Part shown: piece after piece, positions 17,848-26,724 of the stretch
How the letters are laid out: every line of letters begins with the position of its first letter
Numbering within the stretch: the stretch's first letter is position 1
NCBI GenBank assembly: GCA_016794565.1
Contig: JAEUHQ010000082.1
Location: 17,807 to 81,806, forward strand
DNA from: Planctomycetota bacterium
GTDB taxonomy: Bacteria > Planctomycetota > UBA1135 > UBA2386
Length of the DNA stretch: 64,000 bases
Reading direction: 5' to 3'
Position numbers and translations under genes: made by a program
Notes under the pieces: generated by a model
What the model was told of the DNA's origin: nothing
The model's database searches: none
The model's input: only the letters and a program-made list of their open reading frames with translations

Positions 17848-18236
17848 GGCTGCTCCTTCTTCTGGCGACGCTCGGCGTCCGCGACCTGACGCCGCAGGTC
17901 GTCGAGTTCGTCCAGTTCGATCTCACCCGCGCGCAGCAGGTGACTGACGAGGGCGAGCGGGTCGCCGTCGAAGAGGCGCGTGACCAGCTCGCCCACCAGG
18001 TTCTTCTGGACCAGATCGGGATCGACCTTCGCGCGGTAGAGGAACTGACGGCCGTTCTCGCGGTGCGAGACGAGGCCCTTGTCCTCCATCTTGCGCAGCA
18101 TCGTGGCGATCGTCGTCAGTGCGAGACGGCGATCGCGCAGCGCGCCATGAACTTCCGCGACCGACGATTCGCCGGCCTGCCAGAGCGACCGCAAGATCGC
18201 CAACTGCAACTCGCCGAGATTCCGGGGACCCTTCAT
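17844..18236 (-). CDS. blaI: BlaI/MecI-family transcriptional repressor
   Basis: The protein has 130 residues. The N-terminal winged helix covers about 1-80 (LGELQLAILRSLWQAGESSVAEV, TTIATMLRKMEDKGLV), followed by the C-terminal dimerisation helices that carry the protease-sensitive region in BlaI. The family binds as a dimer to TACTA-type palindromes and is cleaved by the partner M56 peptidase. The partner gene follows with a 4-bp overlap. Two matching palindromes stand directly before the start codon, so the operon very probably represses itself. Confidence 0.93.
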   Translation of the reverse strand: MKGPRNLGELQLAILRSLWQAGESSVAEVHGALRDRRLALTTIATMLRKMEDKGLVSHRENGRQFLYRAKVDPDLVQKNLVGELVTRLFDGDPLALVSHLLRAGEIELDELDDLRRQVADAERRQKKEQP

Positions 18237-18242
18237 GGGGAC

Positions 18243-18270
18243 AATCTACTACCAGAGTAGTCGGCATCAA
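18243..18270 (-). promoter_or_regulatory. possible blaI operon promoter between and under the operators
   Basis: Read on the minus strand, TTGATG (18270-18265) and TAGATT (18248-18243) are separated by 16 bp, each matching the sigma-70 consensus at four of six positions. The -10 element lies inside the first operator and the -35 touches the second, the layout expected for repression. Only 6 bp separate TAGATT from the ATG, so the transcript would start at or next to the start codon (leaderless or nearly so), which fits the lack of a Shine-Dalgarno sequence. Confidence 0.45.
18246..18260. promoter_or_regulatory. BlaI-type operator, start-proximal
   Basis: This is a perfect palindrome CTACT-N5-AGTAG, 10 bp upstream of the blaI start codon. 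It matches the TACTA/TAGTA half-sites bound by BlaI/MecI repressors and overlaps the proposed -10 element. Its centre is 25 bp from the second operator. Confidence 0.8.
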
Positions 18271-18285
18271 CTACTCCGGTAGTAG
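18271..18285. promoter_or_regulatory. BlaI-type operator, distal
   Basis: This is the second perfect palindrome CTACT-N5-AGTAG (CTACTCCGGTAGTAG). It lies just upstream of the proposed -35 element. The two operators are 25 bp centre to centre, so dimers would sit on nearly the same or on opposite helix faces depending on twist; cooperative binding is plausible but not shown. Confidence 0.8.
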
Positions 18286-18404
18286 AGGCTTCTTCCCGGA
18301 AAGGGGGCGGACAGGAAAAGAACCCGGAGCCCCCCACGGCCTTGCCGCTCGCGACCCGCAAGCCTCGCCGGCCCGGCCTTGCTACGTCGGCCCGCCTGTC
18401 GCGA

Positions 18405-19445
18405 TCAGCCGCCGACCGGCGCGCAGATGTGGTGGATCCCCTGCGTCGTGGTCAGCACCCCGTTGGGCGAGAACGGATCGAACACGATCCACTGCGTGAA
18501 GAACGACACGCCGATGTAGCCGGTGACCGCTGGCAGTTGCCAGGTGAAGGTGGCGAACCCGGTGCCCGGATTGCCACCGACCGTCACGTAGGCGCCGAGC
18601 CACGCCGGGTCGGTGCGCAGCATGCATCCCGACGCCGGGTATCCGAGCAACACCGAGACGTCGGTGGGGAACGGCGACGTGTTCGTCGTGCCCATGATCC
18701 AGATCGCGAACTGCTGCACTGCGGCGTTCTGCAGTTCGTGCGTCCATGCGATGCCGGGCTCCATGATCTGGACGGTGCGGTTCTTCGGCGCGATGCCACC
18801 GCCGCCGACGCAGGCGGAGCCGAAGTCGAGCATCACGCCGGGGCGCGCGTAGAACTTGGTCTTCAGGCCGACTCCCTGCTGCCACAGCCCCGTCGCCGCG
18901 CCGACGGAGCCGCTCTGGTGGACGCGCTGGGTGGCGGCGGTCGCCGTGAGCACACCATCGAAGTTGTAGAGAAACGGCTGGTTGTTGAACCCATTGCCGT
19001 GAACGCGGATCTCGAGCACCAGCGGCCGCACACGATCCCACGTGAACAGCGTGGTGAACGGGATGTTGATGACCGGGCTGCCTTGGGCGCCCGCGGCGAG
19101 ATTGATCGTCTGGAGCGGGGCAACGACGACCGGCGGGGTCGCATAGTTGTTGTCGAACGTCGACGTCATGCCCGACCCGAACCCGTGCCCGAGCAGCACT
19201 TCGCAAGTGATGGTCGTGGCGTTCGAGGTGAGACTCGAGCCCGCGAAGAACTCCACGCGCGTGAGTCGCATGGGTTCGGGGATCCACGTCTGCAGACTCG
19301 GGGCCGAGTACCACTGTTGGTAGCGCCCGACGCCGGCGGACCAAGGCAGGTTGACGTTGCCGAGAGAACCGGGAGGCACCATCGCGGTCGTCTGCGCGAA
19401 TGCCGAAGCGGCGACGAGGCAGAGGGAGAAGAGGGCTCGCATCAT
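18405..19445 (-). CDS. secreted protein of unknown function (planctomycete type)
   Basis: The protein has 346 residues with a signal peptide ending SAFAQ. The mature protein is rich in Gly, Thr, Asn and aromatic residues with repeated beta strands, typical of exported jelly-roll or sandwich proteins. It carries a few Cys (TTCEV-type, SACVGGGG, SGCMLR) that could form disulphides. There are no catalytic motifs. Two adjacent ATGs (19445, 19442) are possible. Proteins of this style, ending in a compact Gly-rich beta domain, are abundant in some planctomycetes; that comparison is from memory. The gene stands alone. Confidence 0.75.
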   Translation of the reverse strand: MMRALFSLCLVAASAFAQTTAMVPPGSLGNVNLPWSAGVGRYQQWYSAPSLQTWIPEPMRLTRVEFFAGSSLTSNATTITCEVLLGHGFGSGMTSTFDNNYATPPVVVAPLQTINLAAGAQGSPVINIPFTTLFTWDRVRPLVLEIRVHGNGFNNQPFLYNFDGVLTATAATQRVHQSGSVGAATGLWQQGVGLKTKFYARPGVMLDFGSACVGGGGIAPKNRTVQIMEPGIAWTHELQNAAVQQFAIWIMGTTNTSPFPTDVSVLLGYPASGCMLRTDPAWLGAYVTVGGNPGTGFATFTWQLPAVTGYIGVSFFTQWIVFDPFSPNGVLTTTQGIHHICAPVGG

Positions 19446-19581
19446 GGGACTTCGCTCGAACGGAAGAGTCTACCTTCGTCCGGAGCGGCGAGACGACCGG
19501 GAAGCCGTCCGGGTGTGGCGCTCCTAGCGCCGCACCCGGACCGGGCAACATCCCATGGCGGCAGAGCCCCCGCCCGTGGAG

Positions 19582-20796
19582 TCAGCGGCGGACACCGACC
19601 GGGGCCGGGGTCCCGACCACCGGACGGGGCCTGGCGACGCCGACCGCGCCGGCACCGGCGAGACCCGCGGCGGGCGCCGAGGCCGATTTGCTCGACATGC
19701 CCATGGTGGAGAGGCCCGGCTGTGCCTTCACCGGCGTGTCGGCGATTCGCCGGCGCACGTCCTCGGGGCGATTGGCCTTCGTGACCGCGTCCTCGGCGGA
19801 AATCGTGTTCTCCCCGTAGAGACGGAGCAGTTCGTCCTCGAGCGTCGTCATCCCGTACTGCTTGCCCGTCTGCATCAGGTTGAGGATCTGCGCCGCCTTC
19901 GCCTCGCGGATCAACGAGCGCACGGCGTCGGTCGCGACGAGGATCTCGCGCGCCGCGACGCGGCCGCCGCCGACCTTCGGGACGAGCGTCTGGGACACGA
20001 CTCCCTGCAGCGTGCCCGCGAGCTGCACGCGCACTTGCTGCTGGGCGTCGGTCGGGAACACGTCGATGATGCGATCGACGGTCGAGATCGCGCTGGTCGT
20101 GTGAAGGGTTCCGAACACCAGGTGACCGGTCTCCGCGGCGCTGATCGCCATCGAGATGGTCTCGAGATCGCGCATCTCGCCGATCAGGATCACGTCCGGA
20201 TCCTGGCGGAGCGCGCGACGCAGACCTTCACGGAACGTCGCGCAGTCGCTGCCGATCTGGCGTTGTGTCACGAAGCACTGCTTGTCCGGGTGGATGAACT
20301 CGAGCGGATCCTCCATCGTCAGGATGTGGCCGTGCTCGGTCTGGTTGATGTAGTCGATCATCGCCGCGAGCGTCGTCGACTTGCCCGAGCCGGTCGGACC
20401 GGTGACGAGCACGAGCCCGCGCGGCTTCGCGGCGAGATCGAGGCAGATCTGCGGCAGACCAAGGCGCTTCGCGTCGGGAATCTCGTCGGGGATCTGGCGA
20501 ACCACGAGGCCGGTCGCGTTCCGCTGGTGCAGGGCGTTCACCCGGAAACGGGCGAGGTCCTTCACCGCGTGCGAGAAGTCGATGTCCTTCTCCTTCTGGA
20601 AGCGTTCCCACTGCTCGGGCGCCATCAACTGCCGCGCGAGGTCGGCGGTCTGATCCGGCGACAGGCGGCCGAACTCGTCCTGGGGCACGACCTCCCCGTC
20701 GATGCGAAAACCCGGCGCGCTGCCGGCCTTGATGTGCAGGTCGGAAGCTCCCTTCCCGACCATGCCACGGAGCAGATCCTCGATCTTCAGCGACAC
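19582..20796 (-). CDS. pilT: type IV pilus retraction ATPase PilT
   Basis: The protein has 404 residues with the PilT order of motifs: an N-terminal PAS-like part (GASDLHIKAGSAPGFRIDG), the Walker A GPTGSGKSTT, the Asp box around TMEDPLEFIHP, the Walker B ILIGEMRDLET and the His box GTLHTTSAISTVDRI, then the C-terminal AIREIL-like region (AAREILVATDAV). PilT hexamers power pilus retraction and twitching. About 45 Ala/Pro-rich residues follow the usual C-terminus. The start is GTG with GGGGAG 7 bp upstream. No other pilus gene is here; the chemosensory operon at 49216 might act on pili, but this is speculative. Confidence 0.95.
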   Translation of the reverse strand: MSLKIEDLLRGMVGKGASDLHIKAGSAPGFRIDGEVVPQDEFGRLSPDQTADLARQLMAPEQWERFQKEKDIDFSHAVKDLARFRVNALHQRNATGLVVRQIPDEIPDAKRLGLPQICLDLAAKPRGLVLVTGPTGSGKSTTLAAMIDYINQTEHGHILTMEDPLEFIHPDKQCFVTQRQIGSDCATFREGLRRALRQDPDVILIGEMRDLETISMAISAAETGHLVFGTLHTTSAISTVDRIIDVFPTDAQQQVRVQLAGTLQGVVSQTLVPKVGGGRVAAREILVATDAVRSLIREAKAAQILNLMQTGKQYGMTTLEDELLRLYGENTISAEDAVTKANRPEDVRRRIADTPVKAQPGLSTMGMSSKSASAPAAGLAGAGAVGVARPRPVVGTPAPVGVRR

Positions 20797-21013
20797 GTGT
20801 GACTCCCCTTCGAGTGGTGGCGCCGATCCGATCCAAGACCGTGATCGGAAGGGACTTCCATCCAGCTTGACGCAACGGCGTCGTCGCTGACCCAGCCTGG
20901 GACCGCACCGGGCGACCGACCGGTGGGAACCAAGACTCCGTGAAGACGGGCGGCGCCGGTGGCTCGCGGACCGCGGGTGCGGTCGAATCGGCGCCGATAG
21001 AGACGAGGCCCGA

Positions 21014-23362
21014 ATGACCGAACTGCAGAAGCTCGAGCTTGCCCGAATGATCGACGAAAGCCTCGGCCGTCAACACCGCCAGCCCGACCCGGCGTCGCCC
21101 CCTCCTACCGGTGGCGGCGCGGCACCCGATCCAGTCCCGACTCCGACGCCTGCGCCGGCGTCGGCGGCGCCGGTCGGAGCCGCACCGGCGACACCGACGG
21201 GCCCCACGCCCGCCGCCCCGATCACGGCGCCGATCGCGCAGCTCGACCGAACGACACTCTTCGTGAACCGCGAGCAGTCGTGGCTCGCCTTCAACCGGCG
21301 CGTCCTCGAGGAAGCCGAAGATCCGACGAATGCCCTCCTCGAACGAGTGAAGTTCCTCGCCATCTCGAGCACGAACCTCGACGAGTTCTTCGAGATCCGC
21401 GTGGCCGGCGTGATGGAGCTCGTCGACGCAGGTCTGCAGGGCGAGAACCCGGACGGGATCAAGCCTCAAGAGGAACTCGACCGGGTTCGTTCCACCGCCC
21501 ACGCGTTCACGACGGCGATGCACCGCACGTGGCGGGAACTGCTCGTGCCCGAACTCGCGAAGGTCGGCATCGAGTTCCGCCAGGTCCGGATGCTCGGGGT
21601 CGCCCAACAACGGTGGCTCGACTCGTACTTCCAGCGCGAGATCTACCCGATCCTCACACCACTCGCGGTCGACCCGGCGCATCCGTTCCCGGTCCTCCTC
21701 AACAAGTCGCTCAATCTCGCGGTCCTCCTGCTGGATCCGCGCCAGGCGCGCCGCGCGCACCGCATGGCCGTCGTGCAGGTACCACGATCGCTGCCGCGCA
21801 TCCTGCGGCTGCCGGAGATCGAGGGGCAACGCGCTTACGTGTTCACCGCGGACATCGTGCAGGAGAACCTGCGCGCGCTGTTCCCCGGCCTGGAGGTCAT
21901 CCACGTCAGCACGTTCCGCGTGACGCGCGACAGCAATCTCGATGTCGACGAAGTGCAGGGCACCGACCTGATGAGCTCGATCGAGAAGGAGCTCGTGAAG
22001 CGTCGCCGCGGCGAACCCGTTCGCATCGAGATCGACTCCGGTGCGCATCCCGATGTCATCGAGCGCTTCCTGAAGGCGTTCAACCTCGAGATGGACGACG
22101 TCTATCTCTGCGACGGCCCGGTGAACCTCGGCCGCATCATGGAGCTGCACCAGATCGTCGAGCAGCCCGAGCTGAAGGACCCGCCGGCGCCGCCGCGGCG
22201 CGTCTGGAACTGGACGTCCGCGGACGAGCTCTTCACGGATCTCCGCGACGGCGACATCCTGCTCCACCATCCCTACGAGTCGTTCTCGACCGTCGAGGAC
22301 TTTGTGCGCTTCGCGGCCCGCGACCCGAAGGTGCTCGCGATCAAGCAGACGATCTACCGCGCCGGCGCCAAGAACCCGATGGTCGAGTCGCTGATCGAAG
22401 CAGCACAGCAGCGCAAGCAAGTGACGGCGATCGTGGAGCTGAAGGCGCGCTTCGACGAAGAAGCCAACATCCAGTGGGCGCGCCGTATGGAGCAGGCAGG
22501 CGTACACGTCGTCTACGGCATCGTCGGCATGAAGACGCACGCGAAGTGCACCCTCGTGGTGCGACGCGACGACGACGGAATCCGCCGCTACTGCCACCTC
22601 GGCACCGGCAACTACAACCCGTCCACCGCGCGCCTCTACACGGACATCGGCCTGCTCACGGCGCGCGCCGACATCGGCGAAGAAGTCGCCGAGACGTTCA
22701 ACATGATCACCGGCTACACGCGCGTGCCCCAGATGGAGCACCTGCTCGTCGCGCCGTTCACGCTGCGCGACAAGGTCCTGCAGCTGATCCGCAACGAAGT
22801 CGACAACAAGAAGGCCGGCAAGCCGGCAGCGATCCGCGCGAAGCTGAACAACCTCGCCGACCCGCAGGTCATCGCCGCTCTCTACGAGGCGTCGCGCGCA
22901 GGTGTGCGCATCCAGTTGTGCGTGCGGAGTGTCTGCTGCCTCCGGCCGGGCGTGCCCGGTCTGAGCGACAACATCTCGGTCGTCGCGATCGTCGACCGGT
23001 TCCTCGAGCACAGCCGCGTCTACTACTTCGAGAACGCCGGCAACCCGCTCGTCTACCTCAGCTCGGCGGACTGGATGATGCGCAACCTCGACCGCCGCGT
23101 CGAAGTCGCCGCCCCGATCCTCGACCCGGAGCTGAAGAAGCGCGTGATCGACGAGGTGCTCGGCATGGCCCTCAACGACAACGTGAAGGCGCGGCGGGTG
23201 CTCGCGAACGGACAGAGCGAGCGCATCGTCCGGGCCGACGGCGAACCCGCGCTGCGCGGCCAAGCCGCGCTGCTGGATCTCACGCAGAAGCAGCCGGAAT
23301 CGACGCCCGAGGGTGGTGTCTCCGAACCGCAGAAGCGCCGCAAGAAGAAGAAGCGCGTGTGA
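21014..23362 (+). CDS. ppk1: polyphosphate kinase 1
   Basis: PPK1 reversibly makes polyphosphate from ATP. The 782 residues are longer than usual (about 690-720) because of a Pro/Ala-rich linker at about 25-75 after a short helical N-terminus. The PPK1 domain begins at FVNREQSWLAFNRRVLEEA. The active-site His is His509 in GMKTHAKC, followed by CHLGTGNYNP; a second conserved His is His666 in FLEHSRVYYFEN, with YLSSADWMMRN after it. The end is a Lys/Arg-rich tail. It is divergent from pilT across 217 bp, in which I see no clear promoter. Confidence 0.96.
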   Translation: MTELQKLELARMIDESLGRQHRQPDPASPPPTGGGAAPDPVPTPTPAPASAAPVGAAPATPTGPTPAAPITAPIAQLDRTTLFVNREQSWLAFNRRVLEEAEDPTNALLERVKFLAISSTNLDEFFEIRVAGVMELVDAGLQGENPDGIKPQEELDRVRSTAHAFTTAMHRTWRELLVPELAKVGIEFRQVRMLGVAQQRWLDSYFQREIYPILTPLAVDPAHPFPVLLNKSLNLAVLLLDPRQARRAHRMAVVQVPRSLPRILRLPEIEGQRAYVFTADIVQENLRALFPGLEVIHVSTFRVTRDSNLDVDEVQGTDLMSSIEKELVKRRRGEPVRIEIDSGAHPDVIERFLKAFNLEMDDVYLCDGPVNLGRIMELHQIVEQPELKDPPAPPRRVWNWTSADELFTDLRDGDILLHHPYESFSTVEDFVRFAARDPKVLAIKQTIYRAGAKNPMVESLIEAAQQRKQVTAIVELKARFDEEANIQWARRMEQAGVHVVYGIVGMKTHAKCTLVVRRDDDGIRRYCHLGTGNYNPSTARLYTDIGLLTARADIGEEVAETFNMITGYTRVPQMEHLLVAPFTLRDKVLQLIRNEVDNKKAGKPAAIRAKLNNLADPQVIAALYEASRAGVRIQLCVRSVCCLRPGVPGLSDNISVVAIVDRFLEHSRVYYFENAGNPLVYLSSADWMMRNLDRRVEVAAPILDPELKKRVIDEVLGMALNDNVKARRVLANGQSERIVRADGEPALRGQAALLDLTQKQPESTPEGGVSEPQKRRKKKKRV

Positions 23363-23385
23363 CGGACGGCGGTTCGCGATCGCGC

Positions 23386-24159
23386 TCAGTTGTGACGCGG
23401 ACGTGGATGCCGTTCGTGACGCAGGGCTGGCTCGTCACGGGCCGAGGGCCGAGGAAAATGCATGAAGAGTTCGAAGCCAGGCACGTTCGGCAGCACGAGG
23501 TTGCTGGTCACGATGCCGGCCGAATTCGCGGCGGCACCGAACAACGGCTAGTCCGTGGCGATGCCGAGCTCGCAGTTGGTACCCGGCGCCGACGGTCGGA
23601 AACGAGTCGATGGCGGCGCCGGTCACGAGGTTGAACTTCAACGGTCCGCATGGGCGTCCCATCCGTGCCCGTCCGCGTCCTGGGTGACCAGCGCCTGGAT
23701 GCCCGAGCGCCGGTCGAGAACCGACGGGTGCCATGGCGCCGGTCGACAGATCGATGCGGAGGAAGCGATCGAAGTTGTTCGTACCGTTCGCGACCCCAGC
23801 AGTTCGCCGGCGTTCGGGCCGTCCGCGAGACCGCGCACGTCAACGCTGCCGTGCGTCCGGAACGGCGACCCGACGCCCGTGACCGGATCGATCTTGTCGA
23901 GATTCGTCACGTCCCCACTTGGCGGTGGCGCAGCAGGGGAGTCCTTCACGGTCATCCCCTTCGCCAACGGTACGCCGGACGGGCCGAGCACGCAGGGGGA
24001 GCCGGTCGTCGCGTAGATGGCGTGTCCTTGTCCGCTGCGTTTCACTGCGAGCAGCCTGGGCTCGAAGCGGCCGGGACACGGTCGCGATCAAGGCGACCAA
24101 CAGGGCAAGAAGGCGGAAGGGCGTCGTCGGGGATCCGGTCGCAGGGAGAGTCCAGCCAT
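23386..24159 (-). pseudogene. decayed gene for a secreted planctomycete-type protein
   Basis: No single frame is open, but consecutive pieces in different minus-strand frames read as one protein. They run: a signal peptide (LLALLVALIATVS...LRAQA), GHAIYATTGSPC...NLDKIDPVTG...VDVRGLADGPNAGELLG, then a shifted NNFDRFLRIDLSTGAMAPVGS, SGIQALVTQDADGHGWDAH, KFNLVTGAAIDSFPTVGAG, and NCELGIATD, a TAG stop, PLFGAAANSAGIVTSNLVLPN. At least five frameshifts and one nonsense codon are needed. The phrases DPVTG, DLSTGA and NLVTGA suggest repeats of a beta-propeller, with a closing domain of the type seen in other secreted proteins here. The original product and exact ends are uncertain. Confidence 0.65.
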
Positions 24160-24288
24160 CGAGGCTCCCGCCTTGCTGACACGGCGCGAGAACGGCGCGC
24201 GCACCGACCCGCAACGCCCACCGGCCCGGCAGCCACCGCGGACCCGCCCGACCGGACTCCGGCCCGACCGGACGGGGCGGCGCCAACG

Positions 24289-24330
24289 AAAAACCCCTCA
24301 GGACTGCCGTGTTGCGGCCTTCCTGAAGGG
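24289..24330 (-). terminator. rho-independent terminator of tRNA-Asp
   Basis: On the minus strand, directly after the tRNA, a 10-bp stem (CCCTTCAGGA with TCCTGAGGGG, one G-U pair) encloses a loop that itself holds a GCCG/CGGC pair. Five T residues follow. This is a classic intrinsic terminator at the expected distance. Confidence 0.8.
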
Positions 24331-24337
24331 TCTTGAG

Positions 24338-24414
<77 letters not shown>

Positions 24415-24516
24415 ACGCCGTGAGGGGCCGCAGATGCTAGCCACGAGGGCGCCCTTTGCAAGCACGCATCTGTCCTCTCGCCCTGCGGCCTCCGGCCTCC
24501 GGCTCGCAAAGTAAAT

Positions 24517-24542
24517 CGGCCGCCGGGCCAACCCGGCGGCCG
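24517..24542. repeat. perfect 11-bp inverted repeat upstream of tRNA-Asp
   Basis: CGGCCGCCGGG and its exact reverse complement flank a CCAA loop. On the minus strand it is followed by ATTTACTTT, a weak T-rich stretch, so it might end a short transcript upstream of the tRNA; on the plus strand no T run follows. The rest of the 257-bp gap 24415-24671 shows no gene I can support. Confidence 0.55.
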
Positions 24543-24671
24543 AAGCCACTCTTCGCTCTCTCGTGTCGAACCGGCTGCTGTTCCGCGGGCTCTTGCGAAC
24601 CCACCTGCAGCAACCGTCTCGCTTGATACTGTCGTTAGGCCGCGACGTTTCACGACCCAAGCCCCGGCCCC

Positions 24672-25691
24672 ATGTCTGCCTCGCTGTCCGCGCCACTCCG
24701 ACTCGACTTCGCCGGCGCCAAGGGCGGTCGCACACCACACTTGTCGGTGGACGGGATGACGCCCGCGGGACCGAACCTGTCGCATTGGCCCGGCAACCGT
24801 ACGCCCGCCAGGTGGAGAGCCGACCTGAGCACCGGGATCGCCCTGAAGTTCGCGCGAGCCGACGAAGCCGAGCGCCGCTCGTTCCTCGGCGACGCCGCCT
24901 GGGTCGTCAACGACCACTACGACACGGACGGCTTCGGCTCGTTGCTCGCGGTGCTGCAGCCCGGGGTCGCGTTCGCCCATGAGGAACTGCTGCTCGCCGC
25001 GGCCGCCGCCGGAGACTTCGGCACCTGGCAGACGCGGCGTGCCTTCGCGATCGATCGGATCGTCGCCCACCTCGCCGCCCCGGCGTCGCCGGTGGGGCGG
25101 GAGTTCGCGCAAGTGACCGATCCGGACGAACTGTCCCTCCGGCGCTACCGCTGGCTGCTCGACCACGCCGACGAAGTGCTCCGCCAGCCGAAGACGTTCG
25201 ACGCACTGTTCCGCGACGAGATGGAGCAGGTGCATCGCGAGATCGACGCCGCGCTCGCCGGCGAGGTCGATCGGCAGCGCCACGACTCCATCGGCCTCTC
25301 GGTCGTCGCGACCCGCGGCGCTCTCCATCGGATGACGCTGAACACGGTTGCCGGGGCGTTCCGAGTTCTGCACGTCGCGCGCGGCTCGGACGGCATTCGC
25401 TACCGGTACCACGACCGGACCGAGAGCTGGTTCGACCTGCTGACGTTCCATCCGTTGCCGCGCCGCGACCTGCGCCAGCTCGCGGCGCAACTGTCCGACC
25501 TCGAGCCACCGAGCGACGGCGCCAGTTGGAACGCGGATCCGCCGACGGAACCGATCCCCGAACTGTACTTCGGGGTGCCGAGCGCCCAGGAATACGGCCG
25601 CATCACGCGCGACCTGCGTCCGAGCAGACTGTCCCACGATCGGGTGGCCTCGACGATCGCGGCATTCTTCGCCGCACCACCGGCGCCGTGA
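24672..25691 (+). CDS. DUF6687-like protein
   Basis: The protein has 339 residues and no signal peptide. The segments LSHWPGNRTP, ADLSTGIALKFA, VNDHYDTDGFGSLLAVLQP and EELLLAAAAAGDFGTW fit the pattern I know from DUF6687 proteins, where an N-(H/Y)-(F/Y)-D-x-D-G motif recalls the DHH phosphoesterase motif. The function is not established; a phosphoesterase-like or metal-dependent role would be a guess. It is the first of a row of plus-strand genes (24672-29487) with gaps of 20-110 bp. Confidence 0.7.
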   Translation: MSASLSAPLRLDFAGAKGGRTPHLSVDGMTPAGPNLSHWPGNRTPARWRADLSTGIALKFARADEAERRSFLGDAAWVVNDHYDTDGFGSLLAVLQPGVAFAHEELLLAAAAAGDFGTWQTRRAFAIDRIVAHLAAPASPVGREFAQVTDPDELSLRRYRWLLDHADEVLRQPKTFDALFRDEMEQVHREIDAALAGEVDRQRHDSIGLSVVATRGALHRMTLNTVAGAFRVLHVARGSDGIRYRYHDRTESWFDLLTFHPLPRRDLRQLAAQLSDLEPPSDGASWNADPPTEPIPELYFGVPSAQEYGRITRDLRPSRLSHDRVASTIAAFFAAPPAP

Positions 25692-25741
25692 CCGCGAGAG
25701 CGCTGGCACCCGACGCGCGGCGAAGCCATCATCGCGGCCCG

Positions 25742-26704
25742 ATGACCACCCGGCGGATCCTGTCGCTCGCTGCCGTTGCGCTGTTCTCGGCATGCGGCGG
25801 CCACGCACTGCTCGAAGACACGAGCGGTCGCTTCCGCCTCGTCGCACGGGTCCGGGCGACCGACACGGCGGCGACGCGTTCGGCTCTGCGTGAAGGCATC
25901 GCGGCGCACTCGGCGGCGCTCCTGTTCGCCACCGACAGCGAAGCGGGCGCACCGACGGATGGAGTCGGCGTCCCGGTGGTCGCGATCGGGACTTCGTCGT
26001 CGAGCACGACGCAGCCTGCCGTCCTCGTCGTCGAACGCACCGGGGCCGACGTCGCCGTGCAGCTGGCGCTGCTCGCCTGCTCCGGCATCTCGATCCCGAA
26101 ACAGCTCCCGCTCGGCGCCGAGGTCCAAAGGAGCGTCCCGGACGCTCGACCGACGAACCGGCCCGCCCCGGGCGACGTCGTGATCGAACTCCTCCGCCAG
26201 CAGCACGCAGCAGTGCTCGCGATTCCGCCCACGACCGACGTCGTCTTCCGGATCGGGTTCGTCCACCTCGACGCCGACGACCCGTGGCAGCTCCGTGTAC
26301 GCGCCGATGTCGAGGAGGCGGCGCATCGCTACCACCAGCTCGAGCTGACGACTCGCTGCGCGAACGGGGATCCTGCGAAGCACGCGGCCATCGTTCGTGA
26401 ACTGGCGGGGAACGGCTGCCGCGCGATCCTCGTCGGCGCGAACGACCCGGCGCCGGCGTCCTCGATCGCTGACGAATTGCGCGAGCATTCGGTTGCCCTG
26501 GTCGTGGTCGCACGGCACGTACGCGAGAGCGCAGCGACGAGTTGCGTGGGTCCGGACCAGGTCGTGCTCGGCACCGCGGCGGGCGAAGCCGCCGCGTCGC
26601 TCCTGCCACGCGGAGGTGCGATCATCGAGGTCCACGGCGACCCGGCATCGCCGCTGCTCGTCCCGCGCCGCCAGGGTTTCGCGGCGGCGCTCGGGCTGAA
26701 GTAG
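25742..26704 (+). CDS. periplasmic-binding-protein-like lipoprotein
   Basis: The protein has 320 residues. The N-terminus has a hydrophobic stretch and LFSACGG, a lipobox with Cys near residue 18. Two alternating alpha/beta lobes resemble a type 1 periplasmic binding fold (Peripla_BP_4): strands FRLVARVRATD and RIGFVHLDADD open the lobes, with AILVGANDPAPASSIADELREHSVALVVV late in the protein. No transporter genes are adjacent, so it may be a sensor or an orphan binding protein. The ligand is unknown. The next gene starts 20 bp later. Confidence 0.65.
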   Translation: MTTRRILSLAAVALFSACGGHALLEDTSGRFRLVARVRATDTAATRSALREGIAAHSAALLFATDSEAGAPTDGVGVPVVAIGTSSSSTTQPAVLVVERTGADVAVQLALLACSGISIPKQLPLGAEVQRSVPDARPTNRPAPGDVVIELLRQQHAAVLAIPPTTDVVFRIGFVHLDADDPWQLRVRADVEEAAHRYHQLELTTRCANGDPAKHAAIVRELAGNGCRAILVGANDPAPASSIADELREHSVALVVVARHVRESAATSCVGPDQVVLGTAAGEAAASLLPRGGAIIEVHGDPASPLLVPRRQGFAAALGLK

Positions 26705-26724
26705 CCGCGCCACGCTCGGACACG

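Noticed and set aside
20228..23263. 1011-residue minus-strand open frame
   Set aside because: It is the complement of ppk1; the ppk1 frame has all catalytic motifs and this frame has none.
24517..24542. Hairpin called as a normal terminator
   Set aside because: No proper T run follows on either strand and no gene ends there.
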